From positions 62,001 through 126,000 of the forward strand of contig NZ_JAAIXZ010000002.1 in the NCBI RefSeq assembly GCF_010894435.1: a stretch of 64,000 nucleotides of DNA. The letters are read 5' to 3'. Of this stretch, positions 9,828-18,209 are shown piece by piece. The stretch comes from Pyxidicoccus trucidator. Its GTDB lineage: Bacteria; Myxococcota; Myxococcia; Myxococcales; Myxococcaceae. Positions within the stretch are counted from its first letter, which is position 1. Each line of letters starts with the position of its first letter. A program made the position numbers and the translations under genes. The notes under the pieces are model-generated. The model was given only the letters and a program-made list of their open reading frames with translations, made no database searches and had not been told where the DNA came from.

Positions 9828-10310
9828 CTACTTCCGCGGCAGCGGGAGGATGGTGTCCACCAGCGTCATGAGCTGTGCGCAGCTCACCGGCTTGCGGACG
9901 AAGGCGCTGATGCCGGCCTTCTGACCCAGGGCGCGCACCTCCGCCACGTTCGGATCACCCGTCATCATCAGGATGGGCACCTTGGACAGCTTCGCGTTGG
10001 CGCTGGCGCGAATCTGCGCCGCGAAGTCCGCGCCGTTCATCCCGTCCATGTGGAAGTCGGTGAGGATGAGGTCCACCGGGCCCGACTCGGCCACCTTCAG
10101 TCCCTCTTCGGCGGACTCCGCCTCCAGGAACTCGAAGCTGCGGGCCATGAGGTAGATCTTCAGCAGGGTCCGGATGGAGCGGCTGTCGTCCACCAGCAGG
10201 ACGCGCTGAGGCGCGGTTCCCGCGGCAGGGCGCGCGCCCAGGGGTCGGGTCGTCTCCGTCGTGGTGCGATTGGGTACGGGCTCTGGAGAGGGGAGGGTTC
10301 CGGCCTTCAT
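9828..10310 (-). CDS. Stand-alone response-regulator receiver protein
   Basis: This is a 160-residue single-domain regulator. After a 34-residue Pro/Thr-rich N-terminal extension comes a full receiver: RVLLVDDS with the acidic pair at 41-42, the phosphorylation site Asp85 in ILTDFHMDG, a Thr in LMMTGD, and the Lys of FVRKPV. No output domain follows, so it probably works like CheY by protein contact. The sequence DDSRSIRTLLKIYLMARS resembles that of the receiver at the head of the chemosensory operon (29102-29488), so the two may be paralogs. The ATG at 10310 follows TGAGGT. No sensor kinase is adjacent. Confidence 0.85.
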   Translation of the reverse strand: MKAGTLPSPEPVPNRTTTETTRPLGARPAAGTAPQRVLLVDDSRSIRTLLKIYLMARSFEFLEAESAEEGLKVAESGPVDLILTDFHMDGMNGADFAAQIRASANAKLSKVPILMMTGDPNVAEVRALGQKAGISAFVRKPVSCAQLMTLVDTILPLPRK

Positions 10311-10395
10311 CGGATCATCAACCTCAGGTGGGGCTGTTCCCCTGAAAACTTTGTCATGTTGACGGAAGGACAGGAGGAAGTCAAAGCGTTGGTAC

Positions 10396-11628
10396 TCAAG
10401 GGACTTCCAGAACGAAGGACTGGCTCTCGTCGGGAGGAAGGCCCACGCCCGGGGCAATAGCGGGGTCCATTTCATTGGGAACCCGCCACGTCTGGCCGGT
10501 GGATTGGATCAGTACCAGGGTATAGCGGCCCTTGGGCATCTCCTTGAGCTGGACGGGGGCGGCGGGGTTGCTGGCGTCCAGCGCGAGCGGTCGTACCACC
10601 ACCTGTAGCTCAGGCAGGATGACGGGCGTCATCCGCGGGTTGCCCGCCTCATCCGTGAGGGCGGCGATGGGGCCGTCCGGAATCAGGCCCGCGGCGAGCA
10701 CCACCAGGTCCGGCTTGCCGTCCACGACGCCATCCGCGCGCGGGTGGTCGATGCCGGGGTCGTCCAGCACGCCATTGCGGTCCACGTCGTTCTCCTCCGT
10801 GAGGCCGGCTGCGTCCGCCAGCTTGCGCACCACCACGCGCGGCCACAGGTCCGGCACGCCATCCTTGTTGGCATCGTCCGGCCTGCCGTCGCGGTCGGCG
10901 TCCACGTAGCTGACCAGGAAGCCGGGAGGGCGCTGATCCACGGCGCCGGCCTGGAGGGCCGCGCGCTGCAGGCGCAGCACCTTCGGGGTGCTCCCCACCA
11001 CGCGGTCCGGCGCCGTCACCGTGAAGGCGGGCCTGTCCAACGGCACCCGGGCCGTGTCGGAGAAGCTCACGGAGACGCCGGTGAGGGGCTGGGGCTGTCC
11101 GTCCGCGTCCGCGGTGACTTCCAGCGTGAGGGGCACGCCGGTGCTGGGGTGCACCGCGGCGCCGCCCACGTCGCCCGCGTTGGGCTCGCTGGTGACGCCG
11201 TACCAGGGGATGAAGTCCGGCACGTGGCACGGCTGCACCGGGTTGGCGCCGCAGGTGTCCGCGTCGATGAAGCCGCGCAGCAGGTAGCTCCCCGGGGACA
11301 CCAGGCTGAAGGTGAAGGGCGCGGTGAAGGGGCCGGGCAGGGTGTTCCCGGCGGCCCCGAACAGCTGCGCCGCGGGGACGACGGTGAAGGCGATGGGGCG
11401 GCCCGTGCCCTGCGGCGGAGGGGGACGCGCGGCGTCGTAGAGGAGCACCACGGCGTTGCCCCGCGCGGTGGAGTTGACCACCAGGTTTCCCTCGATGCGG
11501 GCGGTGCGGGTGTTCTGCCGGCCGTCCGCGGTGGGGACGATGGGCGGAGCCTCGCAGCCGAGCCCGAGCAGGGAGGTGAAGGCGAGGCCACCCAGGGCCT
11601 TCGTCCAGGACAGCAGGGGGCGCTTCAT
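10396..11628 (-). CDS. Exported lipoprotein with calcium-binding-like DxDxDG repeats, third gene of the kinase/TonB unit
   Basis: The 410-residue protein has a lipoprotein signal ending in LLGLGC, so it is probably anchored in a membrane facing the periplasm or surface. The N-terminal part looks like a carboxypeptidase-regulatory or Ig-like beta domain (ARIEGNLVVNST, FSLVSPGSYLLRGF). The middle has acidic loops, YVDADRDGRPDD, NKDGVPDLWP and VDRNGVLDD, of the thrombospondin-3/EF-hand-like calcium type. Its start overlaps the stop of the TonB receptor gene by 4 bases, so the two are translated together. A role as surface partner of that receptor is inferred from position. No enzymatic motif is visible. 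Confidence 0.75.
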   Translation of the reverse strand: MKRPLLSWTKALGGLAFTSLLGLGCEAPPIVPTADGRQNTRTARIEGNLVVNSTARGNAVVLLYDAARPPPPQGTGRPIAFTVVPAAQLFGAAGNTLPGPFTAPFTFSLVSPGSYLLRGFIDADTCGANPVQPCHVPDFIPWYGVTSEPNAGDVGGAAVHPSTGVPLTLEVTADADGQPQPLTGVSVSFSDTARVPLDRPAFTVTAPDRVVGSTPKVLRLQRAALQAGAVDQRPPGFLVSYVDADRDGRPDDANKDGVPDLWPRVVVRKLADAAGLTEENDVDRNGVLDDPGIDHPRADGVVDGKPDLVVLAAGLIPDGPIAALTDEAGNPRMTPVILPELQVVVRPLALDASNPAAPVQLKEMPKGRYTLVLIQSTGQTWRVPNEMDPAIAPGVGLPPDESQSFVLEVP

Positions 11629-14150
11629 GGAGTCACCGTCAGGGTCGCGTACACGCGCCGCTCGATGCGATTGCCGAAGGGATGCTGGGCGTGCGAGCCG
11701 CCCAGGTGGCTGCCCACCAGCGCGACGTCCACGGTGTTCTTCACGGCCTCGTAGCCTACCCGCGCGTTGATGACGGCATGGGCCGACAGGGGGTTGGGCA
11801 CCAGCTCGATGAGGGTGGGGTCCGCCGCGGCGGGCTCGCGCTCAATCCAGGTGCTGGCCGTGGTGAAGGCCGCGTCCACGCCGAACTCCAGGTCCGCCTT
11901 GGTGCGGTAGGTGACGCCGCCGTACAGCTTGAACTGGGGCGCCTGGCTGCACGGGCCGCACTGCGCCTTCTCCTCGCTGTCCGACGTGACGTTCTGGAAG
12001 GCGGCGCTCAGCTTCAGGCCCAGGCCGTCCACCGGCGCCATGTTGACGCCGGCCTCCACGCCGCGCGCGGTGTAGACGGAGTCCTCGTTCTGGAAGCGCG
12101 AGATGCCGAGCAGGTACGAGCCCGTCTCGGCGTCATAGGACTCACCGGCGGGCAGCCGCTGCACCGCGGACAGGCCGATGAGGTCCCTCACCGTGTTCTG
12201 GTAGAGGGCCACGTCCCAGTCGACGCCCACCTCCGCGGCCTCGCCGCGCCAGCCCAGCTCGAAGGCCGTGAGGCGCTCGGCACGCAGCGTCGTGCTGCCG
12301 GTGGTGAGCGCGCTCGCGCCGTTGACGCCCGGCACGGGCACGGGGATGCGGGTGTAGCTCTCCAGGAAGGTGGGCTCGCGGAAGGCGGACGCCGCGCTGG
12401 CGCGGAAGGCGTGGCCCTCGAAGGGCAGGAACAGCGCGGACACGCGCGGCGAGTGCGCCAGGCCCGGGCTGCCGTTGTCCAGCAGCGGGTGCCGGTCCAC
12501 GCGGTAGCTGGCGACGAGCCGCAGGGGCTCCACCAGCTGCCACTCGTCCTGGATGAAGGCGGCGGCGTGGACCTCCTGGCGCAGCGGGCCCAGGTAGTTC
12601 CAGGCCACGCGCTTGAGGCGGCCCTCCACGCCCACGTTGAGCTGGTGGATGCCGCCCAGGTCGAAGGCGCGGGCGAAGAGCAGCTCCGCGTTGAAGAGGT
12701 TGGAGCTGATGGTGGTGCCCAGCGAGCGCTGGCCGATGGCCTCGTACTGCGGCCCCGCGTCCCCGGAGATGTGGTTCCAGAACGTCTTCAGCTTGAGCGG
12801 CCCCACCTCCACGTCGCCCTTGGCGTAGGCGTTGACGCCGTCCATGAAGTAGTTGCGCAAGAGGCCCAGCGGATAGATTTCCGTGGTGTAGCGGTGCACG
12901 CCGCCGGACAGGCCCACCTGGCGCCCTTCATTGAAGGTGTACACGGTGGACAGCGTGGCGCGCGCTCCGCGGATGCCGATGTCCGGATCCGGGTCCTTCA
13001 GCTCCATGTCCGGCCGACCGCTGGCGAAGTCGCGGCTCCACTTGTCCGCCTGCGAGTACGCCACCGCCGCGCGGTAGCGCAGCGCGCCCGAGCTGCCGTG
13101 GCTGAGGAACGAGCCGGCCACGGTGTTGCCGGTGCCGCCGGTGGCGGTGAAGCGCGCGCGCGGGCCGCTGCCGGGGGACTGGGTGATGATGTTGATGACG
13201 CCCAGCATGGCGTTGGCGCCGTACAGCGCGCTGCCCGGGCCGCGGATGACCTCGATGCGCTCGATTTCCTCCAGGCCGATGGGGATGGAGGACCACAGCG
13301 TCAGGCCGAGGAAGTCCTGGTACTCCGTGCGGCCGTCCACCAGCACCAGCACCTTGTTGGCGATGCGCTGGTTGAAGCCGCGCAGGGACACGTTGGCGCT
13401 GCCCACGCCCAGCGACATGACGTCCGCGCCCGGCACGCGCCGCAGCAGCTCCGGCAGGCTGGTGGCGCCGGACAGGCGGATGTCCTCGGCGGTGATGACG
13501 GTGGTGGCGTTGGGCGCCTCCAGCGAGGACTGGGCACGGCGGCTCGCCGTCACCACGCGCTCCTCGTAAGGCACCGCGCCCTCGTCCATTGCGACGGCCT
13601 CCGCGCCGCTGGACTGCGCCGACACCGTGGGGGTGGGGGCGGCGGCGGTGGAGGTGCCGGGCGAGGGCATGGACTCGGCGCGCTCAATCGCCTTCTCCAG
13701 CCGCTCCAGCAGCACGCCCAGCTGCTGCTGCGCCTGGATGCTGGCGGGCGGCGGCGGCATGGGCAGCGCGGACTTGTCCTCGGGCGAGGCGGACGCGGTG
13801 GCGTCGCCGCCGGCCTTCAGCTTCTCCTCCAGGGCCGCCACGGTGGCCACCACCGAGCCGGAGTCCGGCGGGTTCATGGCGAGGTAGCGCTGGTACGCGT
13901 CCAGCGCCTCCGTCAGCCGGCCGGCGTCATGGTACGCGCGGGCGATGTTGTAGAGGACGTTGGCGTGCGGCTTGATGGCGTACGCGGCCTCCAGCTCGGC
14001 GATGCCCTGGTCATACTGCTTCTGGGCAATGAGGCTCATGCCGTTGCGGAAGTGGCGGCGCGCTTCCAGGCGTGCGTCCGCCAGGGCCTCCCCCGCGCAG
14101 AGACACAACGCGAGGAGGCCCGCTCGTTTGAGGGCTGTGGGGGTTTTCAC
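11625..14150 (-). CDS. TonB-dependent outer-membrane receptor with an N-terminal TPR domain
   Basis: This 841-residue outer-membrane protein should import or sense a ligand using TonB energy. A signal peptide ends near residue 24. Residues 25-110 form TPR-like helices (HFRNGMSLIAQKQYDQGIAELEAAY, NVLYNIARAYHDAGRLTEALDAY). A Gln/Pro/Ala-rich linker with a short coiled coil leads to the plug domain near 195-315 (RVVTASRRAQ, SLPELLRRVPGADV, VLVLVDGR, IERIEVIRGPGSALYGANAMLGVINI). The rest is an antiparallel barrel ending in a hydrophobic strand (RVYATLTVTP). A periplasmic TPR in front of the plug is unusual and could bind a partner protein. The gene overlaps both neighbours (kinase upstream, lipoprotein downstream) by 4 bases. 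Confidence 0.9.
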   Translation of the reverse strand: MKTPTALKRAGLLALCLCAGEALADARLEARRHFRNGMSLIAQKQYDQGIAELEAAYAIKPHANVLYNIARAYHDAGRLTEALDAYQRYLAMNPPDSGSVVATVAALEEKLKAGGDATASASPEDKSALPMPPPPASIQAQQQLGVLLERLEKAIERAESMPSPGTSTAAAPTPTVSAQSSGAEAVAMDEGAVPYEERVVTASRRAQSSLEAPNATTVITAEDIRLSGATSLPELLRRVPGADVMSLGVGSANVSLRGFNQRIANKVLVLVDGRTEYQDFLGLTLWSSIPIGLEEIERIEVIRGPGSALYGANAMLGVINIITQSPGSGPRARFTATGGTGNTVAGSFLSHGSSGALRYRAAVAYSQADKWSRDFASGRPDMELKDPDPDIGIRGARATLSTVYTFNEGRQVGLSGGVHRYTTEIYPLGLLRNYFMDGVNAYAKGDVEVGPLKLKTFWNHISGDAGPQYEAIGQRSLGTTISSNLFNAELLFARAFDLGGIHQLNVGVEGRLKRVAWNYLGPLRQEVHAAAFIQDEWQLVEPLRLVASYRVDRHPLLDNGSPGLAHSPRVSALFLPFEGHAFRASAASAFREPTFLESYTRIPVPVPGVNGASALTTGSTTLRAERLTAFELGWRGEAAEVGVDWDVALYQNTVRDLIGLSAVQRLPAGESYDAETGSYLLGISRFQNEDSVYTARGVEAGVNMAPVDGLGLKLSAAFQNVTSDSEEKAQCGPCSQAPQFKLYGGVTYRTKADLEFGVDAAFTTASTWIEREPAAADPTLIELVPNPLSAHAVINARVGYEAVKNTVDVALVGSHLGGSHAQHPFGNRIERRVYATLTVTP

Positions 14151-15736
14151 TGGTACGGGTCGTCCTTGTAGGGCGAGGAGCCCGAAGCCTTGCCTGGCTT
14201 CGTGGTCGCCTTCTTCTTCGGCTGGAGCTTCTGCGTATGGCGCGCCTCGGGGCCCTCACCCTTGGCGACGACGGTGACGCGGCTGTAGCCCTCCAGGCTG
14301 AAGGTCAGCTGCGCGCTGGCGCGGCCACCCTCTTCCGGGGCTACCTCGAGGTTCAGGGGCGTCGGCCCCATGTCCTGGCCCAGGTACGTCACCCGCGCGC
14401 CGCTCGGCTCGCTGGCGATCAGGAACCGCACCGGCTTGACGGGGGAGGGGGACAGCGGCGCCAGGGCCAGCTCGTCGTCGTCGGCGCCCAGGCTGGTGCC
14501 CGGCGAGGCCGCCGCGGCCCGCGCGGGGGCGGGGACGGGGGCCTCGGAGGAGGGGAGCTGCCCTGTGGACGGGGCGAGCGGCAGGGGCGTCGGGGTGGTG
14601 GGGCGGAACGCCAGGAACGCGGCCACGCCGAGGCCCAGGAGCAGCGAGCCCGCGAAGAGGCCGATGGCCAGCGGACGCCGCGACGGCTTCGTGGGCGTCT
14701 CCTCCACGGAGATGTCCAGCGCCATGGTGCTGGGGCCGGAGCCGGTGGCGCCGTAGGGGCCGCTGATGGGGCCGCTGCTGGCGATTCGCGGGCCGCTGAA
14801 GACGCCGCTGACGCCGATGGACGAGGCCACGCGGCGCATGGCCTCCAGCACCTCGTCCATGGACTGGTAGCGCTCCACGGGAAGCTTGGCGAGGCACTTC
14901 ATCACCAGCGCTTCGACTTCGGCGGGCACGGTGTGGCTGGGCCAGATGGCGCCGAAGGCGGGCGGGGCCTCGTTGATGTGCTTCACGATGACGTCGATGC
15001 TCTGCGACGCCAGGAAGGGCGGCCGGCCCATCAGCATCTGATAGAGCACCACGCCCATGCTGTACACGTCGCTGCGCGGGTCGGCGACGTTGCGCGCCTG
15101 CTCCGGCGCCATGTACTGCGGCGAGCCGAGGATGATGCCGGCCTGCGTGAGCGACGTGTCCTGGGGAATGGGGCCGGAGTCGGCGATGAAGGACTTCACC
15201 AGGCCGAAGTCCAGCACCTTCACCACGTCATGGTCCGTCTCCTGGTTGAGGACCATGACGTTGGCGGGCTTGAGGTCGCGGTGGATGAGGCCCACCCGGT
15301 GCGCCTCGCGCAGCGAGCGCGCAATCTGCTGGTTGATGTTGAGCGCGCGCGCCCACGGCAGCGGACCCACCTGGGTGAGGAGCTGGCCGAGCGTCAGCCC
15401 CTCCAGGTACTCCATGGCGATGTAGTAGATGCCGTCGTCCGTCTTGCCGTAGTCGATGACGGTGACGGTGTTGGGGTGGCGCAGCTTCGCGGTGACGCTG
15501 GCCTCCAGGAAGAAGCGCTTCTGGAACCCCGGGTCCTTCCCCTCGCCGTACTGCGGATTCAGGACCTTGAGCGCGACCAGCCGGTCCAGCGGTGCCTGCA
15601 TCGCCTTGTAGACGCGGCCCATGCCGCCGGCACCGAGGGTCTCCAGGATGCGGAAACGCTCGTTGAGGACCCGTCCAAGCAGCGGATCCTCCATCTCTGG
15701 GGGGGCGCCATTCGTCGGGGCGTTGCTTTCGATCAT
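14147..15736 (-). CDS. Membrane Ser/Thr protein kinase (Hanks type) with a PEGA-like extracytoplasmic domain
   Basis: This 529-residue kinase has a complete catalytic domain at residues 28-300: the Gly loop LGAGGMGRVYKA, Lys57 in ALKVL, HRDLKPANV with catalytic Asp154, DFG with Asp176, and SPQYMAPEQ. A Ser/Gly/Pro linker follows, then one membrane segment at about 356-378. Outside the membrane is an Ala/Pro-rich stretch and a PEGA-like domain (FLIASEPSGARVTYLGQDMGPTPLNLEV) before a Lys-rich tail. It should phosphorylate cytosolic targets in response to a signal across the membrane. The stop overlaps the start of the TonB receptor gene (ATGA), so kinase, receptor and lipoprotein form one coupled unit. 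The start follows a GGGGG stretch. The upstream open frame to 16060 looks non-coding. Confidence 0.94.
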   Translation of the reverse strand: MIESNAPTNGAPPEMEDPLLGRVLNERFRILETLGAGGMGRVYKAMQAPLDRLVALKVLNPQYGEGKDPGFQKRFFLEASVTAKLRHPNTVTVIDYGKTDDGIYYIAMEYLEGLTLGQLLTQVGPLPWARALNINQQIARSLREAHRVGLIHRDLKPANVMVLNQETDHDVVKVLDFGLVKSFIADSGPIPQDTSLTQAGIILGSPQYMAPEQARNVADPRSDVYSMGVVLYQMLMGRPPFLASQSIDVIVKHINEAPPAFGAIWPSHTVPAEVEALVMKCLAKLPVERYQSMDEVLEAMRRVASSIGVSGVFSGPRIASSGPISGPYGATGSGPSTMALDISVEETPTKPSRRPLAIGLFAGSLLLGLGVAAFLAFRPTTPTPLPLAPSTGQLPSSEAPVPAPARAAAASPGTSLGADDDELALAPLSPSPVKPVRFLIASEPSGARVTYLGQDMGPTPLNLEVAPEEGGRASAQLTFSLEGYSRVTVVAKGEGPEARHTQKLQPKKKATTKPGKASGSSPYKDDPYQ

Positions 15737-15978
15737 GTCTGCCCCCGCCGACCGGGAAGGCACTCGACATTCCGGTCGAACATGCGCGCCGATGCTAACA
15801 CTGCAATCCGCTACTCCCCAAGCGACCTGCCAGGTTGCCGCAGTGCGCCAAAGGCCGAGATTCCGGCTCCGGAGGAGCAAAGTCCGGCAGCCAACACCGT
15901 TGGTGCAAGGCGGACCTGTCCGTGGGGCAATGGTCGGGGAGGGGAGGCCCGCGTAGACGGCGCTGGAAGGGGGTGGCC

Positions 15979-16224
15979 ATGAAGGTCTTCCGCGCGGTGA
16001 TGGTGGTGTCGCTGGGGCTGGCGGCGTCCGGGTGCTCGGACACGAGCTGCAAGGACGCATGTGACAGGTTGTCCCAGTGTGGCTTCCAGTCGTCCGGGCT
16101 CTCGTGCAGCGACTCCTGTGATGACCTGGACCGGGAGTGCGCGGCGTGCATCAACGATGACTGGCAGTGCAACGAGCTGGAGGAGGCGTGCTCCGCGCGC
16201 TGCTTCAACATCATCATCGACTGA
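15979..16224 (+). CDS. Small cysteine-rich lipoprotein
   Basis: This 81-residue protein is not recognised by name. It has a lipoprotein signal (MKVFRAVMVVSLGLAASGC) followed by a mature part of about 60 residues with ten further cysteines, many in CxxxC spacing (SCKDACDRL, SCSDSCDDL, CAACINDDWQC, ACSARC). The cysteines probably pair as disulfides in the periplasm or on the surface. The ATG at 15979 follows GGAAGGGGGTGG. It lies divergent from the kinase gene, with 242 bases between them. Similar small Cys-rich lipoproteins are common in myxobacteria, where their functions are mostly unknown. Confidence 0.7.
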   Translation: MKVFRAVMVVSLGLAASGCSDTSCKDACDRLSQCGFQSSGLSCSDSCDDLDRECAACINDDWQCNELEEACSARCFNIIID

Positions 16225-16281
16225 GCCCGCCTGCCTGCTCTCGGGCGGACGGTCCGGAGCGGGCGCGGTAGGTTGCGGTCC

Positions 16282-17148
16282 ATGAACGCCCGCCTGTCCG
16301 AGCTGCTCTCCTCCGCGCCGCCCTACCCCCGGCGGGTGGTGTGCATGACCGAGGAAACGACGGAGGTGCTCTACCGTATCGGCGCCGGGGACCTGGTCGT
16401 CGGCGTGTCCGGCTTCACGGTGCGCCCGCCGGAGGCCCGCAAGAAGCCGCGCGTCTCGTCGTTCCTGGACGCGAACTTCGAGCGCATCCTCGAGCTGAAG
16501 CCGGACCTGGTGCTGGGGTTCTCGGACCTGCAGGCGGACCTGGGCCGCGAGCTGTGCAAGCGCGGCGTGCCCGTGTACCTGTTCAACCAGCGCTCCGTCG
16601 CGGAGATATTGCAGTCGGTGCGGCTGACGGGCGCGCTGGTGGGCCGTGCGGAGGACGCGGCGCGGCTGGCCGACGAGCTGACGGCGAACCTGGAGCGTCA
16701 CGCCGAGGCGGCGGACCGGCTGCCGCGCCGGCCCCGCATCTTCTTCGAGGAGTGGCACGAGCCGCTCATCTCCAGCATCCGCTGGGTCTCCGAGCTGGTG
16801 GAGCTGGCGGGCGGCGAGGACGTGTGCCGCGAGTCGCGCGCGTCGCATGGCGCGAAGGGCCGCATCTTCGAGCCGGAGGAGGTGGCGAGGCGCAACCCGG
16901 ACGCCGTCATCGCGAGCTGGTGCGGGCGCAAGGCGAAGCGGGAGAAGATTGCCTCCCGCCCGGGCTGGGGCGAGGTGCGCGCGGTGGTGGACGACCAGCT
17001 CTACGAGGTGAGGAGCAGCTACATCCTCCAGCCGGGCCCGGCCGCGCTGTCGGACGGGGTGGAGCAGCTCGCGCGAATCGTCGCGGCGGTGGCGCGCGGC
17101 GAGAAGCTGCCCGAGCAGCGCAAGGGAGACCTGCGAAGCGCGCTGTGA
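16282..17148 (+). CDS. BtuF-like cobalamin/iron-complex binding protein without a signal peptide
   Basis: This 288-residue protein has the helical-backbone metal-receptor fold of periplasmic vitamin B12 and siderophore binding proteins. RRVVCMTEETTEVLYRIGAGDLVVGVSGFT opens the fold, LELKPDLVLGFSD closes the first lobe, and VSELVELAGGEDVC and RRNPDAVIASWCG mark the second. No signal peptide or lipobox precedes it, although relatives are usually exported. This may be a cytosolic cobalamin-binding version, a group seen in several bacteria. No permease or ATPase gene is adjacent. An alternative TTG start 9 bases upstream is possible but the ATG is more likely. Confidence 0.8.
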   Translation: MNARLSELLSSAPPYPRRVVCMTEETTEVLYRIGAGDLVVGVSGFTVRPPEARKKPRVSSFLDANFERILELKPDLVLGFSDLQADLGRELCKRGVPVYLFNQRSVAEILQSVRLTGALVGRAEDAARLADELTANLERHAEAADRLPRRPRIFFEEWHEPLISSIRWVSELVELAGGEDVCRESRASHGAKGRIFEPEEVARRNPDAVIASWCGRKAKREKIASRPGWGEVRAVVDDQLYEVRSSYILQPGPAALSDGVEQLARIVAAVARGEKLPEQRKGDLRSAL

Positions 17149-17168
17149 CGGGCCGCTGACCGGTCCGG

Positions 17169-18008
17169 TCAGAAGTCGCTGATGCGGTCCGCCAGGTTCG
17201 AGTGCTCGACGAAGGCGTTGACGTTGCCCTGGATGGTGGCGATGCGCCGGTTGCGCTCCACCTCGGCGGTGTCCACGGTGTCGACCTTGTTCCACTGGCG
17301 CAGCACCGCCTCCTCGGCCTCCGGAATGGCGCGGCCGTAGGTGGCGGAGAAGTAGAACATGGCGCGCGCCACGTTGCCCTTGTGCGAGTCGGGCGGCTCG
17401 AACACCGTGCGGCCCTGGGCGTCCGTGCCGAGCTTCGCTCCGCCCTGGCTCCACTTCACGTTCACCACCTGGCCGAAGGGGAAGTTGCCCCGCCGGGCGT
17501 TGGCCTTGCTGTCGGTGGGGAAGAGGTGGTGCAGGTCGCTCTTGGCGTCCCCGGTGGCGCCCTTGGACTGGGGCCACGTGTGCTCCACGTTCATGTCCGT
17601 GTTCTTCGGAATCTTGCCGCCGGGAATCTCCCGGTCCGTGTAGACGCAGCGCACGTTGCCGTCCACCACGTCCAGGCTCTCGAAGATGTGGCGCCGGGCC
17701 GCGTCGTAGCTGACCGCGTTCTTGTCCGCGGAGGACGCCTTCACGGCCTTCAGCAGCGCCGCGTCGCGCAGCCCCTGGAACGGGTCTTCCGCGGGAGACG
17801 GCGGTGGGGACACCGGCGCGAAGAGGGAGCCGAGCCGCGCGAGCATGGACGGATCCACTCCATCCATCCGGAAGCGCGAGACCGCCGGCCCGGCCGCGCC
17901 GCGAGCCTCGGCGACCGGGGCCGGTGCGCGGGCCGTTCCTTCCCGGGCCGTGGACGTGGAGGGCGAGCGGGGCAGGGCGCGGTGGAGGCTGGCGGCGGTG
18001 ACGCTCAT
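17169..18008 (-). CDS. Endonuclease I (EndA/NucM-type) family nuclease
   Basis: The protein has 279 residues. Its C-terminal half carries the endonuclease-I signature: VEHTWPQS with His143, DLHHLFPTDSKANARRGN at 158-175, and NVARAMFYF. These are the metal and catalytic positions of the His-Me finger nucleases of this family, which degrade double-stranded DNA or nucleic acid nonspecifically. The first 75 residues are Ser/Thr/Ala/Pro-rich with no hydrophobic signal peptide. Export, if any, would need another route. The gene converges with the BtuF-like gene, 20 bases between stops, with a short hairpin at 17156-17172. Confidence 0.88.
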   Translation of the reverse strand: MSVTAASLHRALPRSPSTSTAREGTARAPAPVAEARGAAGPAVSRFRMDGVDPSMLARLGSLFAPVSPPPSPAEDPFQGLRDAALLKAVKASSADKNAVSYDAARRHIFESLDVVDGNVRCVYTDREIPGGKIPKNTDMNVEHTWPQSKGATGDAKSDLHHLFPTDSKANARRGNFPFGQVVNVKWSQGGAKLGTDAQGRTVFEPPDSHKGNVARAMFYFSATYGRAIPEAEEAVLRQWNKVDTVDTAEVERNRRIATIQGNVNAFVEHSNLADRISDF

Positions 18009-18209
18009 GCCGACGTTATCGGCCGGAGCCCGTCAAGGGTTGCGTACAATGTAGGTCTGTGACGTGAACGCGACCTCGCCAGGCGTTTCCGCGCCTGATT
18101 TCAGGCACTTCCAGCGCCACGCCAACGCCCGTTCCGTGGCGGGAGGGAGGTAGCCCGTGCGGGTCATGCGGTCCACCTTGGCGCTCCCCGTGCGTGCCAG
18201 GATGCTCCC

